This document shows positions 15,126 through 22,171 of a DNA stretch of 23,687 nucleotides, one piece after another. Origin of the DNA: Acidimicrobiia bacterium. GTDB taxonomy: Bacteria > Actinomycetota > Acidimicrobiia > Spongiisociales > ZC4RG35. Within the stretch, counting starts at the first letter, position 1. Each line of letters begins with the position of its first letter. Made by a program: the position numbers and the translations under genes. The stretch covers positions 1-23,687 of the forward strand of contig JAOUGY010000009.1 of assembly GCA_029865445.1 (NCBI GenBank), in the 5' to 3' direction. The notes under the pieces were generated by a model that saw nothing but the letters and a program-made list of their open reading frames with translations, was not told the origin of the DNA and made no database searches.

Positions 15126-15704
15126 TCAGCGGAGTTTCCAGCGGTACCAGAGGACCGCGGCCGGCTCGCGCACGAGCCACAATGGACCCCGCTCCCGGCA
15201 CGACTCCGACGGCACACCAGCAACGTCGAACCCCAGCCGACCGGCAGCGAACACGGCCCGAGGGAGGTGGAACGGCTCGGTGACGATCAGCATCCGGGAA
15301 CCCAACCCCCGTTCGTCGAGCAGCGCCTTCGAGTACGTCAGGTTCTCGATGGTCGACGTTGCCTTGGACTCGATCACGATCTGGTCCGGTTCAAGCCCCA
15401 TCTCGACGGCGAGGCCGGCCATGGATTCGGCTTCCACCAGGCCGTCCCGAGGATCGAACCCTCCCGTCACCACCAGCACCGGGGCGAGACCGTTCTCCAC
15501 CAGCCTCACGCCTTTGCCCACCCGGGACCGCATGCACGGATTCGGTTGATCGCGCAACTTCGAGCTCGTGCCCAGTACGACCACGGCGTCCGCGGGCTCG
15601 GGGTCGGACCAAGTCTGGCGTTGGGCGATGAACGTCAACCCCGCCCCCCAGGCTCCGATGCCAACCGCCCCCACGGCAAAGGTCAGGAAACGGCGGACCC
15701 TCAC
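15126..15704 (-). CDS. DUF218/YdcF-like membrane-anchored protein
   Basis: The 192-residue protein has one N-terminal transmembrane helix (about 6-27: FLTFAVGAVGIGAWGAGLTF) and then a DUF218 domain: ADAVVVLGTSSKLRDQPNPC, RVGKGVRLVENGLAPVLVVTGG, EAESMAGLAVEMGLEPDQIV, ATSTIENLTYSKALL and MLIVTEPFHLPRAVFAAGRLGF. DUF218 includes SanA, ElyC and YdcF, linked to envelope barrier function and peptidoglycan, but the reaction is not known. It probably sits in the membrane with the domain outside. Its GTG start overlaps the PPOX gene stop (GTGA), so the two are an operon. It converges on the ligase gene with a 21-base gap that contains the perfect palindrome GGGCGGCCGCCC. Confidence 0.9.
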   Translation of the reverse strand: MRVRRFLTFAVGAVGIGAWGAGLTFIAQRQTWSDPEPADAVVVLGTSSKLRDQPNPCMRSRVGKGVRLVENGLAPVLVVTGGFDPRDGLVEAESMAGLAVEMGLEPDQIVIESKATSTIENLTYSKALLDERGLGSRMLIVTEPFHLPRAVFAAGRLGFDVAGVPSESCRERGPLWLVREPAAVLWYRWKLR

Positions 15705-16114
15705 CAGGCCCGACCGCCCGATGGGGACACCAGGATGGGAACGGAGTAGGTGGCAGAGAAGCCCTCGACCGTCGTGCCCAGTCCCTCCTCGATCGCACGG
15801 CGGTACTTGGCGACATACTCCGGGTGATCTGCGGCGCCGGGGTGGCTCCTGTCGATACGGGCTCGACCAACCATCACCCCGACGCTCCCCCCCTGCTCGT
15901 CGGAGTTGAAGTTGAGAGCCACGGTCGGGCTCCGCTCGATGTTGACGATCTTCGGGGTGTCCGCCGAGTACACCAGCACGTCGTCACCGGTCCACCAGAA
16001 CCACACCAACGAAGGCTGCGGTGAGCCCGAGTCATCCGTGGTTGTGAGCCAAACGAGCCTGTCGGATTCGAGCCGCTCGAGGAGACGACGCCCCACATCG
16101 GTGTTCCAATTCAT
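15701..16114 (-). CDS. PPOX-class probable F420-dependent enzyme (Rv3369-like family)
   Basis: This 137-residue split-barrel flavin/deazaflavin-binding protein resembles the Rv3369 family of the pyridoxamine 5'-phosphate oxidase-like superfamily, which includes F420-binding reductases. Supporting stretches are LERLESDRLVWLTTTDDSGS, PQPSLVWFWWTGDDVLVYS, and NIERSPTVALNFNSDEQGG. The substrate is not known. ATG 16114 has a strong AAGGAGG (16127 down to 16121) 6 bases upstream. It is transcribed from the bidirectional promoter at 16139-16148 opposite an LLM oxidoreductase, so the two F420-type proteins may be induced together. The stop overlaps the DUF218 gene start. Confidence 0.9.
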   Translation of the reverse strand: MNWNTDVGRRLLERLESDRLVWLTTTDDSGSPQPSLVWFWWTGDDVLVYSADTPKIVNIERSPTVALNFNSDEQGGSVGVMVGRARIDRSHPGAADHPEYVAKYRRAIEEGLGTTVEGFSATYSVPILVSPSGGRAW

Positions 16115-16138
16115 GAAAGTCCTCCTTGGGAGCCAATG

Positions 16139-16148
16139 ACACTAGGTT
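16139..16148. promoter_or_regulatory. Overlapping -10 boxes of a bidirectional promoter
   Basis: ACACTAGGTT contains TAGGTT rightward (16143-16148) and TAGTGT leftward (16144 down to 16139). They would drive the LLM gene at 16179 and the PPOX gene at 16114. The boxes share bases 16143-16144, so the two polymerases should exclude each other. Both genes have good ribosome-binding sites (GAAGGA 16166-16171; AAGGAGG at 16121-16127 on the minus strand). Confidence 0.5.
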
Positions 16149-16178
16149 CGGAGCTCACTCGACTCGAAGGAACTCGCC

Positions 16179-16967
16179 ATGCCCCGACCAATCCGCCTCG
16201 CCGTTCAACTCCACCCGCAGCACGCCGAGTACGACCAGATCCGCCGGGCCGCGATGCACGCAGAGGAAGCCGGGGTGGACATCATCTACAACTGGGACCA
16301 CTTCTTCCCCCTCTACGGTGGCTCGCCCGATTCGACCACCGGCAAACATTTCGAGTGCTGGACGATGCTCGCATCGTGGGCAGAGGTCACCGAACGAGTG
16401 GAGATCGGTGCGCTCGTCACGTGCAACACCTACCGAAATCCGGAGTTGTTGGCAGACATGGCCCGCACCGTCGACCACATCTCGAACGGCCGGCTGATCC
16501 TCGGCATCGGGGCCGGGTGGTTCGAGAAGGACTACACCGAGTACGGCTACGAATTCGGGACGCCAGGTTCTCGTTTGGCGGATCTGGCCACCGCACTCCC
16601 ACGGATCGAAAGCAGGCTGGCGGCGCTCGACCCCGCACCAACCCGCGACATCCCCATCCTCATCGGCGGCGGCGGCGAGAAGAAAACGCTGCGCTACACC
16701 GCCCGCCACGCCGACATCTGGCACGGCTTCGGCGATCCCGACACGATCAAGCGCAAGAACGCCATCCTCGATGACTGGTGCAAAACAGAAGGAACCGATC
16801 CGTCTGCCATCGAGCGATCGGCCGGCGTCGAGTCGGATCAGTTCGAACGCGGCGATGAGATGATCGCGGCGGGTGCCACCCAGATCACGATTGGCCTGAA
16901 CGGACCGGACTACGACCCCGCAAAGATCGCCGACTGGGTCGCGTGGCGGAACGAGAAGAACCGCTGA
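16179..16967 (+). CDS. LLM-class F420-type oxidoreductase (TIGR03560-like)
   Basis: The 262-residue TIM-barrel protein is a shorter luciferase-like oxidoreductase, distinct from the one at 9520-10653. Recognisable segments: IRLAVQLHPQHAEYDQIRRA, AEEAGVDIIYNWDHFFPLYG, TERVEIGALVTCNTYRNPEL, ADMARTVDHISNGRLILGIG, AGWFEKDYTEYGYEFG and IPILIGGGGEKKTLRYTARH. F420 is the likely cofactor; the substrate is unknown. ATG 16179 has GAAGGA (16166-16171) with a 7-base gap. It lies opposite the PPOX gene on a shared promoter. Its last 83 bases are overlapped by the open end of the convergent permease gene. Confidence 0.93.
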   Translation: MPRPIRLAVQLHPQHAEYDQIRRAAMHAEEAGVDIIYNWDHFFPLYGGSPDSTTGKHFECWTMLASWAEVTERVEIGALVTCNTYRNPELLADMARTVDHISNGRLILGIGAGWFEKDYTEYGYEFGTPGSRLADLATALPRIESRLAALDPAPTRDIPILIGGGGEKKTLRYTARHADIWHGFGDPDTIKRKNAILDDWCKTEGTDPSAIERSAGVESDQFERGDEMIAAGATQITIGLNGPDYDPAKIADWVAWRNEKNR

Positions 16968-18432
16968 CGAGCAAGGAGCGTTCGAATCGCCGGACGAAGA
17001 CGAACGTCCACGCCGCGGCCACGATCCACCCACCGAGCGTCCACCACGGGTTCGGTACCGGCTCCCATAGGGCGCGAAGAGCCCACCATGTGGGAACCGC
17101 GCCCAGCGCCCAGATGTGCGGAACGGACCACGCGATGAGCGGCAGGTAGAAGGGCAGCGCCATCAGCTTCATCACCGCCACCGCCTGCCCCCGATCGCGG
17201 GCGACGGCGGCGATGAACATCGCCGGCACCGGTGTGATCGCCGCAGCGGTCGCCGCCACGCCCACCCAGTTCTCGAACCGGGCGAGCACGAGACCCAACC
17301 CCACCGCCAAGCCGGTGGTGACGACAGCGCCGGACAGCCGGTACACGAGCAGCGTGCGGATCCCGCCGTTGGAGACGGCGAAGGCGGGGAGGAGGCCCGC
17401 ATCTCTGTCTTCGGCGAGCAACAGCCCACACACCGACCCAACCATGATCGGGGTGTGGGCTACGAGAACGAACCCCCACAACAGCCTCCGGTCGAGCACG
17501 ACCCCGTACGTGTCCATCAACTGCGAGGTGAGGAGGCCCTCGCCGAGCCAGAGCGCGAGAACGAGGGTCGGTATGCCTGCCAGCACCAGCGTCAGGATGC
17601 GATCGCCGGCGAGAGTGCGAGCGTCGGCCGACATGAGGGCTCTCCACGCCGGCCCGTGAGCGCTCAAGAGCTTGCGGCGCATTTGCTTGCCGATGGTTGC
17701 TGCGACCGGATCGAAGCCGGATCGAAGGACGAACACCCACAACGCCGCGATGGACAGCACGAGGACGGCGACCTCCACGAGTCCGCCGGCCCCTCCGACG
17801 AGCCGGAGTCCGGCGGTCGCCGGTGACAGCACCAACCAGTTCGAGTCGAGCACCCGCAATCCATCCGCGATCGCCGGCACGAGGAGCGGCACCGCCACGC
17901 CCGGCACCCGTCCGAAGTAGGCGGTGAGCGTCGTGGCGTTCTTCATCATCGCCAGCCCGAGCAGAGTGAAGAGCACGCTGAGGGGCGCCGCTGCCCCGGC
18001 CACGTTCATCACCTGTGTGGAACCGGCAACGACCGCCAGTGCCGCCGCGCAGGGAACAACGAGCCCGGCGACGAGCCCAACCCGCACCACGACCGCAGTC
18101 GAACGCCGGAGTGGGGTCATCATCAATGCGGCGGTGACACCGCTGGTCCTCTCCATCGCCTCGAGGGCCGGGATGAAGAAGAATCCGAGAGCTGCGACGT
18201 CCATGAAAAGCACCCAGGCCATGACCTCGACCCTGACACCATGCGGAACGACGGCGAGGACGCCGGCCCAGGCCACCGTGGAGACGAACGCGGTGGCCAC
18301 GACACCGTGCCGCATGAACAGCCGCATCTCCGTACGCAGCATGGCGGCGAAGCTCGACTCCACACGGCCGGTGGTCGATGCCACGTCGGCACGGGTTGCC
18401 AGTGGGTCGCTCCCGCCGGGCGCGGCGCTCAC
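16885..18432 (-). CDS. Double-length ABC-2-type permease, fluoroquinolone-exporter-like
   Basis: This 515-residue protein contains two ABC-2-like membrane halves. Half 1 (about 28-245) starts AAMLRTEMRLFMRHGVVATA and half 2 (about 262-495) starts PAWRALMSADARTLAGDRIL; each carries about six hydrophobic helices. In mycobacteria the comparable Rv2686c and Rv2687c are separate genes beside the ATPase Rv2688c, so this looks like a fusion of the two. It should form the membrane channel that exports a drug or other amphiphile, energised by the ATPase gene directly upstream (its TAG abuts this GTG). The last 30 residues after RRFERSLLV are low-complexity (SGSSRSATRPSRRSLRGRSP) and run antisense through the 3' end of the LLM gene, so the natural end may have been lost by a small shift. 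Confidence 0.85.
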   Translation of the reverse strand: MSAAPGGSDPLATRADVASTTGRVESSFAAMLRTEMRLFMRHGVVATAFVSTVAWAGVLAVVPHGVRVEVMAWVLFMDVAALGFFFIPALEAMERTSGVTAALMMTPLRRSTAVVVRVGLVAGLVVPCAAALAVVAGSTQVMNVAGAAAPLSVLFTLLGLAMMKNATTLTAYFGRVPGVAVPLLVPAIADGLRVLDSNWLVLSPATAGLRLVGGAGGLVEVAVLVLSIAALWVFVLRSGFDPVAATIGKQMRRKLLSAHGPAWRALMSADARTLAGDRILTLVLAGIPTLVLALWLGEGLLTSQLMDTYGVVLDRRLLWGFVLVAHTPIMVGSVCGLLLAEDRDAGLLPAFAVSNGGIRTLLVYRLSGAVVTTGLAVGLGLVLARFENWVGVAATAAAITPVPAMFIAAVARDRGQAVAVMKLMALPFYLPLIAWSVPHIWALGAVPTWWALRALWEPVPNPWWTLGGWIVAAAWTFVFVRRFERSLLVSGSSRSATRPSRRSLRGRSPVRSGQS

Positions 18433-19287
18433 CTACAGACTCCTTCCCGTGACATCGACGAACACCTCGTCGAGTGAGGCTTCGGCAGTGTGAATCGTCT
18501 CGATCACCCCGGACGACACGAGTCTCTGCAATTCTGGCCCTGAGTCGTCGAGCGGCAGTGTTGCCTCGGCGAGCTCGCCGTCGATCCGGTATTCCACCCG
18601 CACGAATCGGCGCCCGTGTTCGAGTTCGAGAGCGCGAGGCGTGTTCTGGGCAGCGATCGTCCCATCCACGACAAAGGCGACCCGATCGCAGGTAGCCGAA
18701 GCCGTCGCCATGTCGTGGGTCGTCAAGAAGACCGTACGCCCCAGGGCGCGGCGTCGGTCGATGATCTCGCGCACCAGCTTGGTGTTGACGGGATCGAGTC
18801 CGCTCGTGGGCTCGTCGAAAAACAGGATGTCGGGGTCGTGGAGCATGGATCGCGCCAGGTTCAACCTGATGCGCATCCCCTTGGACAGACTGGCGACCGG
18901 TTCGCCGGCGACGTGGCCTAGACCGACTTCCTCGAGGGCCTCCGCTACGCCCACGGTGGCACACCGGTGCAGCCTCGAGAACGTGGTGAGATCTTCGGCG
19001 ACGGTCAGCCTCGGGTAGCCGACAGGCAGTTCGAACGACACGCCGATCGCGTCGTAGAGATCTCGGCCCCAGTCCGCGATGCCGGTCCCGAGGATGGCGA
19101 CGGATCCGGTCCACCCGTGGAGGAGCCCGGTGATGATGCGCTGCGTCGTGGTCTTTCCCGCTCCCGACGGCCCGAGGAACCCGAACACCTCTCCCCGTTC
19201 GATGGCGAACGTCATCCCGTCGACCGCGGGTAGCGACCGGCCCGGGTAGGTGTACGAGAGGTCTTGGACCTCGATGACGGGCGTCAC
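18433..19287 (-). CDS. ABC transporter ATP-binding protein (drug-efflux type, Rv2688c-like)
   Basis: The 284-residue ATPase powers the permease encoded next. Walker A is GPSGAGKTT (39-47), the signature loop LSKGM (134-138) replaces LSGGQ, Walker B is ILFFDEPTSGLDP (154-166), and the H-loop is His191 (TTHDMA). The Q-loop position reads IGVSFELP, with Glu86 in place of the usual Gln; I recall this variant in related drug-export ATPases, but have not checked it. The C-terminal 80 residues (VEYRIDGELAEATLPL; TAEASLDEVFVDVTGRSL) are the DrrA-like extension. GTG 19287 overlaps the TetR stop (GTGA), and its own stop abuts the permease start, so all three genes form one operon. Confidence 0.95.
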   Translation of the reverse strand: MTPVIEVQDLSYTYPGRSLPAVDGMTFAIERGEVFGFLGPSGAGKTTTQRIITGLLHGWTGSVAILGTGIADWGRDLYDAIGVSFELPVGYPRLTVAEDLTTFSRLHRCATVGVAEALEEVGLGHVAGEPVASLSKGMRIRLNLARSMLHDPDILFFDEPTSGLDPVNTKLVREIIDRRRALGRTVFLTTHDMATASATCDRVAFVVDGTIAAQNTPRALELEHGRRFVRVEYRIDGELAEATLPLDDSGPELQRLVSSGVIETIHTAEASLDEVFVDVTGRSL

Positions 19288-19844
19288 GATTCGCCTGCCA
19301 TCGCTGCGAACCCGCGCTTTACGAGTTCTCCGAGGGAGACCTCACCCGAGCGTCGCGTCCACTCGGCGATCGCCTGCGTGAGGACACCCACGATGGCTCC
19401 GGCCATCGCCTTGTGCTCGAACGCCGGAGCCTCACGCCCGAAGAGCCGCGCCAGGCCCTCGATCATGGCGAATGAGTTGGCGTCGGCGGCCGCACGCAAT
19501 GCCGGTTCCCGGAGGATCAGCCGGGCCCGACGGAGCACGACTTCCCGCTCGACGTCGTACATGCGGTCGAGTTCGCGCTCGAGTCCCTTGCGGGTTGCTT
19601 CGATTGGTGAGGATCCCGCCTCCAGCTCCGAGGCGATCGCCTCGAACAACGGTGGGTCGTAGTCGTCCCACAGAACGATCCCCTCCTTGGTCCCGAACCA
19701 CCGGTACACAGAGATGGGCGACACTTCGGCGGCGGCAGCGATCTCTTCGACGGTCACGGCCGCGAACCCCTGCCCTTCGAAAAGCGCTATGGCGGCCAGC
19801 TGGACCCGGTGCATGGCGGCGAGCCGGTTGCGAACTCTCAACAT
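19284..19844 (-). CDS. TetR-family transcriptional repressor of the ABC efflux operon
   Basis: The 186-residue protein has an N-terminal TetR helix-turn-helix (AAIALFEGQGFAAVTVEEIA, then AAAEVSPISVYRWFGTKEGI; about residues 17-56) and a helical ligand-binding C-terminal domain with AMAGAIVGVLTQAIAEWTRR. ATG 19844 was preferred to GTG 19853 because the promoter (TTGACA, 17 bases, TAGATA) places transcription start near 19847, leaving almost no leader. Two inverted repeats overlap that promoter, so it should repress itself and the ABC genes that overlap and follow it, releasing on binding an effector that is probably a substrate of the pump. The effector is unknown. Confidence 0.93.
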   Translation of the reverse strand: MLRVRNRLAAMHRVQLAAIALFEGQGFAAVTVEEIAAAAEVSPISVYRWFGTKEGIVLWDDYDPPLFEAIASELEAGSSPIEATRKGLERELDRMYDVEREVVLRRARLILREPALRAAADANSFAMIEGLARLFGREAPAFEHKAMAGAIVGVLTQAIAEWTRRSGEVSLGELVKRGFAAMAGES

Positions 19845-19882
19845 GATAGTCACTATCTACAGACAGTTACTATCAATGTCAA
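19845..19882 (-). promoter_or_regulatory. Efflux operon promoter with two TetR operator sites
   Basis: Read leftward: -35 TTGACA (19882 down to 19877), a 17-base spacer, -10 TAGATA (19859-19854), predicted start near 19847. Operator 1 is GATAGTcACTATC (19845-19857), a perfect 6+6 inverted repeat over the -10 and start. Operator 2 is GACAGTtACTATC (19862-19874), one mismatch from perfect, inside the spacer. Centres are 17 bp apart. Confidence 0.82.
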
Positions 19883-19893
19883 GGGGTAGGCCC

Positions 19894-22023
19894 TCAAGGG
19901 GTGTTGAGAATGAACACCGGGCAGGGTGCCGTTCTCAGAACCGTTTCCACTCGATTCCCGAGATGGAGCCGAACCGAACCCGGCCGCAGGTCGGTGCCCA
20001 AGACGACGAGATCCGCCCGGTGGTCGACGGCCGCAGCCACGATGGCGTCGGCGATGATCGGCGCATGCCTCACCTCGGTTTTGGATCGGATGCCATACGC
20101 CGAGGCCAATCGTTCGAATCCCTCCACGATCTCGGACGCCTGTCTCCTCCGGCGGTCCATCGATGGCTCGGGAGCGCCTGTTCTGGCGTGCGCGTACTGC
20201 TCGACGACGTGAAGGCCGATGACTTCGGCATCGCCGGCGATGCGGAGCCCCAGCCTGGCGGCTCGCTCGGCGGCCGGAGACCCGTCGGACGGGATCAGTA
20301 TCCGCCGCGGAGGCCACGCGACCTCGTCGAGATCGCGGCCCGTCACGATCAGGGTCGAACATGGAGCCAGCCGGGCCAGGTCATCGACGACGGGGTTGAA
20401 GAGCACGTCGGCGGTGCCGGGAGATTCCGGGGCACCCAGAATCAGCAGGTCGTAATCGGCTGAGGCGGCATCGAGGATCGACCTCACCGGATCGGCCCCG
20501 GTCACCACCCGCGTGGACGGGCGACTCGGGAACAGACCTGCGACCTCGTCCACGAACCAGGCGGCCACCGCCCGTTCCTCCTTGCGAGCAACCGCCAACA
20601 GGGTGACCGACGGGTTGGACTTGCCCATACGGAGAATATCGGCGACCACTCTGTGAACGGGGGCGATCCCCGTCCGAGGCCTGATCGGGATCAATACTCG
20701 CCTCGGTCCACCACCGTGACCCTCGCCACCTTCCAGGGCCAGCCGCCGCTCCTCCTCGGGATCGGGTTCTACCTTGGAGATGCACCAACGCACCATCGGT
20801 GGCGCGACCACCGAGGTCACGACCGCCGTCACCACGACCACCGAATACAGCTCGGGAGAGAGAATGCCGAGATCGAGCCCGATCGAGGCAATGATGATCC
20901 CGACAGCTCCCCGGGCGTTGAGTGCCGACCCATACGCAAGGGCGATCCAGTGGCGCTGACCGGCGAGACGGGCTCCAAGGTAGGCACCGCCCACCTTGCC
21001 TGCGACCGCAACGCCCAAGACCGCAAAGGTCATCAATATGAGGTCGCCATCGAGCAGATCGCCGATCCGAACCTTGAGCCCGGCGATCGCAAAGAAGACC
21101 GGCGCGAACACGGCCAGTGTGAACGTATGGAGACGCCTGACCATCTCCGCCGGAAGGCGCGGGCTCTGACCGAAGACGATCCCCGCTACGAACGCACCCA
21201 GCACGGCCTCGACCCCTATCGCCTGCGCGATCGCACCGACGCCGAAGGCGGAGGCGACCACGAGCGTGAAGACTCGATCCGGGCTCTTTCCCCGGTCTTG
21301 TACCAGCGCCAGCAGACCAACGAGAAACCTACGCCCGACCGTTGCAACCACTGCCAGGAACACGAGGATCGGGGCGGCCGCGCCCAGGATGCCGGCCAGG
21401 CCCCCACCTTCGTCCCCGGCCAGCGCGACCACGATGGACAACAAGACCCAGGCCACGGTGTCGTCGATCATCCCCGCGGCCAGCACGGTCTGACCGAAGT
21501 CCTTGCGAATCAGCCCGAGATCGAGGAGAACCTTCGCCACCACCGGTATCGCCGAGACCGCCAGCGCCGTCGCCAGGAACAGAGCGAACACACGCCGGGA
21601 ACCGGGATCACCCAACGCCGAATCAGGCACCACCACCGACACCGCGAGCCCTGCAGCGAACGGGACGATCAATCCGCCCGCTGCGATCCACGTAGCCGTC
21701 CGAGCGTGTCTCCGGATCAGGGGTATGTCGGTCTCCAACCCTGTGATCAAGAGGAGGAGAATCGCCCCGATCAAGCCCATCATCTCGAGCAGGCGACCGG
21801 CCTCGGCCGATTCCGGAATGATCCATGCTCCGATCTCCGGAACGAGCGCCGACAGGACGGAGGGGCCCAGCAACACCCCCGCCAGGATCTCGCCGGCAAC
21901 CGAAGGCTGTCCGAGCCGAGCCACCATCTCGCCCGCCAGTCTGGCCGCCACCAAGAGGACCGTGAAGGCCACCAGTACGTGCAGGATGTCTTCGTGAGAC
22001 GCGGGCACCAAGCTCAGCACCAC
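19894..22023 (-). CDS. CPA2-type cation:proton antiporter with two C-terminal Usp domains
   Basis: Residues 10-415 form a Na+/H+ (or K+/H+) exchanger domain of the Kef/NapA type with about 12-13 helices: GQPSVAGEILAGVLLGPSVL, LLLLITGLETDI, ATALAVSAIPVVAKVLLDLG, the ion-binding pair Asp187-Asp188 (GMIDDTVAWVLLS), and GSALNARGAVGIIIASIGLD (366-385). The double Asp is typical of electrogenic CPA2 members. Two cytoplasmic universal-stress domains follow: about 440-563 (RRVLIPIRPRTGIAPVHRVV) and 572-707 (PPRRILIPSDGSPAAERAAR; DLVVLGTDLRPGSVRLHLGN), which may sense nucleotide. Length 709. GTG 22023 has GAGAGGA about 9 bases upstream and TAACGT (22055 down to 22050) as possible -10. It has no co-transcribed partner here. 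Confidence 0.93.
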   Translation of the reverse strand: MVLSLVPASHEDILHVLVAFTVLLVAARLAGEMVARLGQPSVAGEILAGVLLGPSVLSALVPEIGAWIIPESAEAGRLLEMMGLIGAILLLLITGLETDIPLIRRHARTATWIAAGGLIVPFAAGLAVSVVVPDSALGDPGSRRVFALFLATALAVSAIPVVAKVLLDLGLIRKDFGQTVLAAGMIDDTVAWVLLSIVVALAGDEGGGLAGILGAAAPILVFLAVVATVGRRFLVGLLALVQDRGKSPDRVFTLVVASAFGVGAIAQAIGVEAVLGAFVAGIVFGQSPRLPAEMVRRLHTFTLAVFAPVFFAIAGLKVRIGDLLDGDLILMTFAVLGVAVAGKVGGAYLGARLAGQRHWIALAYGSALNARGAVGIIIASIGLDLGILSPELYSVVVVTAVVTSVVAPPMVRWCISKVEPDPEEERRLALEGGEGHGGGPRRVLIPIRPRTGIAPVHRVVADILRMGKSNPSVTLLAVARKEERAVAAWFVDEVAGLFPSRPSTRVVTGADPVRSILDAASADYDLLILGAPESPGTADVLFNPVVDDLARLAPCSTLIVTGRDLDEVAWPPRRILIPSDGSPAAERAARLGLRIAGDAEVIGLHVVEQYAHARTGAPEPSMDRRRRQASEIVEGFERLASAYGIRSKTEVRHAPIIADAIVAAAVDHRADLVVLGTDLRPGSVRLHLGNRVETVLRTAPCPVFILNTP

Positions 22024-22171
22024 AGGGGGCGGTCCTCTCGACCACCGTCACGTTAACCGCGCCCGGATACGAATCGAACGGGCCCAGGCCCCCGTCCCGC
22101 TCCCTCTCCCGATCGAGGGGTTTCCCGAGTGCGCCCTCCGGACCAATGTGACTCGCGTCTACGCTGACCCG
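22024..22171. promoter_or_regulatory. Divergent promoter region, antiporter and SDR genes
   Basis: Leftward, TAACGT (22055 down to 22050) and the GAGAGGA ribosome-binding site serve the antiporter gene. Rightward, TACGCT (22160-22165) lies 6 bases before GTG 22172 and marks a leaderless start of the SDR gene. The central part (22075-22140) is C-rich and shows no convincing repeat or operator. Confidence 0.55.

Noticed and set aside
16910..19114. Leftward open frame of 734 codons
   Set aside because: It overlaps the ABC permease and ATPase in another frame, is Arg/Gly-rich and has no motif.
20653..22056. Rightward open frame of 467 codons, rich in Arg, Asp and Gln
   Set aside because: It is antisense to the antiporter gene; composition is that of a reverse-frame translation of membrane helices.
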